Part shown: positions 60,808 through 64,000 of the stretch, in pieces
How positions within the stretch are numbered: position 1 is the stretch's first letter
How the letters are laid out: each line of letters opens with the position of its first letter
DNA from: Pseudomonas capeferrum
GTDB taxonomy: Bacteria > Pseudomonadota > Gammaproteobacteria > Pseudomonadales > Pseudomonadaceae
NCBI RefSeq assembly: GCF_013523055.1
Contig: NZ_JAAMQM010000022.1
Span: 44,602 to 108,601, forward strand
Length of the DNA: 64,000 nt
Reading direction: 5' to 3'
The notes under the pieces: model-generated
Databases searched by the model: none
What the model was told of the DNA's origin: nothing
What the model saw: only the letters and a program-made list of their open reading frames with translations
Position numbers and translations under genes: made by a program

Positions 60808-63585
<2,778 letters not shown>

Positions 63586-63891
63586 GAGAAGCCTGATTCC
63601 TTTTTCTGGTGAAACCTCGCCGCGTCCGGGAGCGGACGGACGAAGCTCGCCGTCGCAGCGCGCAGCCGAGCGACGACATACGACAAATCAATGAGTTGAG
63701 CCATGGATCTGCGCAATGACGACCGCCTGAATGGGCGGCCTTGGAAACTGCCGGATATTACCACAAAGCCTGGTGGCATGGGAGTGCGGCAAGCGGTCCC
63801 GAATTTCCCCGTGGAGCGGCGTCACGGAGGCAGTGGCGCGGTGAATCATCGCGCAAGGAACAGATGCGGGGCGCTGCCACTGCCGCATCGC
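63586..63891. other. gyrA upstream region
   Basis: About 300 bp before gyrA without a supported gene. It must hold the gyrA promoter and leader. No dyad or clear -35/-10 pair could be assigned with confidence. Confidence 0.5.
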
Positions 63892-63910
63892 GGGACAAGC
63901 CCGCTCACCA
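63892..63910. repeat. Single REP element (GCGGGACAAGCCCGC type)
   Basis: ATCGCGGGACAAGCCCGCT, the same family as the pair at 53446-53572. It directly precedes a 37-bp tandem repeat. Confidence 0.8.
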
Positions 63911-63917
63911 CAGGTAC

Positions 63918-64000
63918 GCGGTGCGACAAAGATACGTTCCCAAGCCACCGGTGCGCGGTGCGGCAAAGATACGTTCCCAAGCCACCGGTGCGCGGTGCGG
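63918..64000. repeat. 37-bp tandem repeat running off the window end
   Basis: Two full units (63918-63954 and 63955-63991) differ by one base (GCGGTGCGA versus GCGGTGCGG), and a third begins at 63992 and is cut by the window. Each unit contains AAAGATACGTTCCCAAGCCA and CCGGTGC. The array follows a REP, like the 12-bp array at 37019. Confidence 0.9.

Overview
The window comes from a gamma-proteobacterium of the genus Pseudomonas, most likely the P. putida group. The evidence is the dense, GC-rich coding, the P. putida-type order gyrA-serC-pheA-tyrA/aroA-cmk-rpsA-ihfB (with no hisC between pheA and the tyrA/aroA fusion), two kinds of Pseudomonas REP palindrome, and protein sequences that read like P. 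putida Fcs/Ech/Vdh and VanAB. Species is not resolved. No tRNA, rRNA, CRISPR array, transposase or prophage gene was seen.

Region 1 (1-26832) is an aromatic-acid uptake and catabolism island. It opens with a vanillate cluster: the end of an MFS carrier, an OprD-type porin and VanR on the plus strand, converging on vanBA on the minus strand. Two GGATCC-centred palindromes lie in front of vanA. A TAXI-type TRAP transporter (binding protein, fused permease, DUF1850 protein) follows, then a small amino-acid module (2OG-Fe dioxygenase, LysE-type exporter, ThrH-like phosphatase, divergent LysR). Next is a complete hydroxycinnamate (ferulate/p-coumarate) block, read on the minus strand as porin, MFS carrier, DUF3237 protein, ech, vdh, fcs, thiolase, acyl-CoA dehydrogenase, with a MarR gene at its far end. 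Three GTTAA-N5-TTAAC-like dyads precede porin, ech and marR, which suggests one MarR regulon. A divergent arylsulfatase plus exported formylglycine-generating enzyme closes the region. Ferulate and coumarate are converted by fcs/ech/vdh to vanillate and 4-hydroxybenzoate, and vanAB turns vanillate into protocatechuate.

Region 2 (27053-31491) is a transport/metabolism unit of unknown substrate: class III aminotransferase, LysR, cupin dioxygenase-like protein and APC permease, with a perfect 10-1-10 dyad upstream of the permease.

Region 3 (31976-50895) is a surface-polysaccharide locus. Read on the minus strand, manC-manB-wzm-wzt-methyltransferase/coiled-coil-two-domain GT4 copies the order of the E. 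coli O8/O9a polymannose O-antigen cluster. The coiled-coil protein carries four 11-residue tandem repeats where a chain-length ruler would be. Downstream are two three-part lipid-linked glycosylation modules and two acyltransferases. A 360-bp minisatellite of thirty 12-bp units, apparently grown out of a REP tail, interrupts this region at 37019-37378.

Region 4 (51142-64000) is conserved core: an MBL/beta-CASP protein, lapA-domain protein, ihfB, rpsA, cmk, tyrA-aroA, pheA, serC and gyrA, all on the minus strand. A 37-bp tandem repeat upstream of gyrA runs off the window edge.
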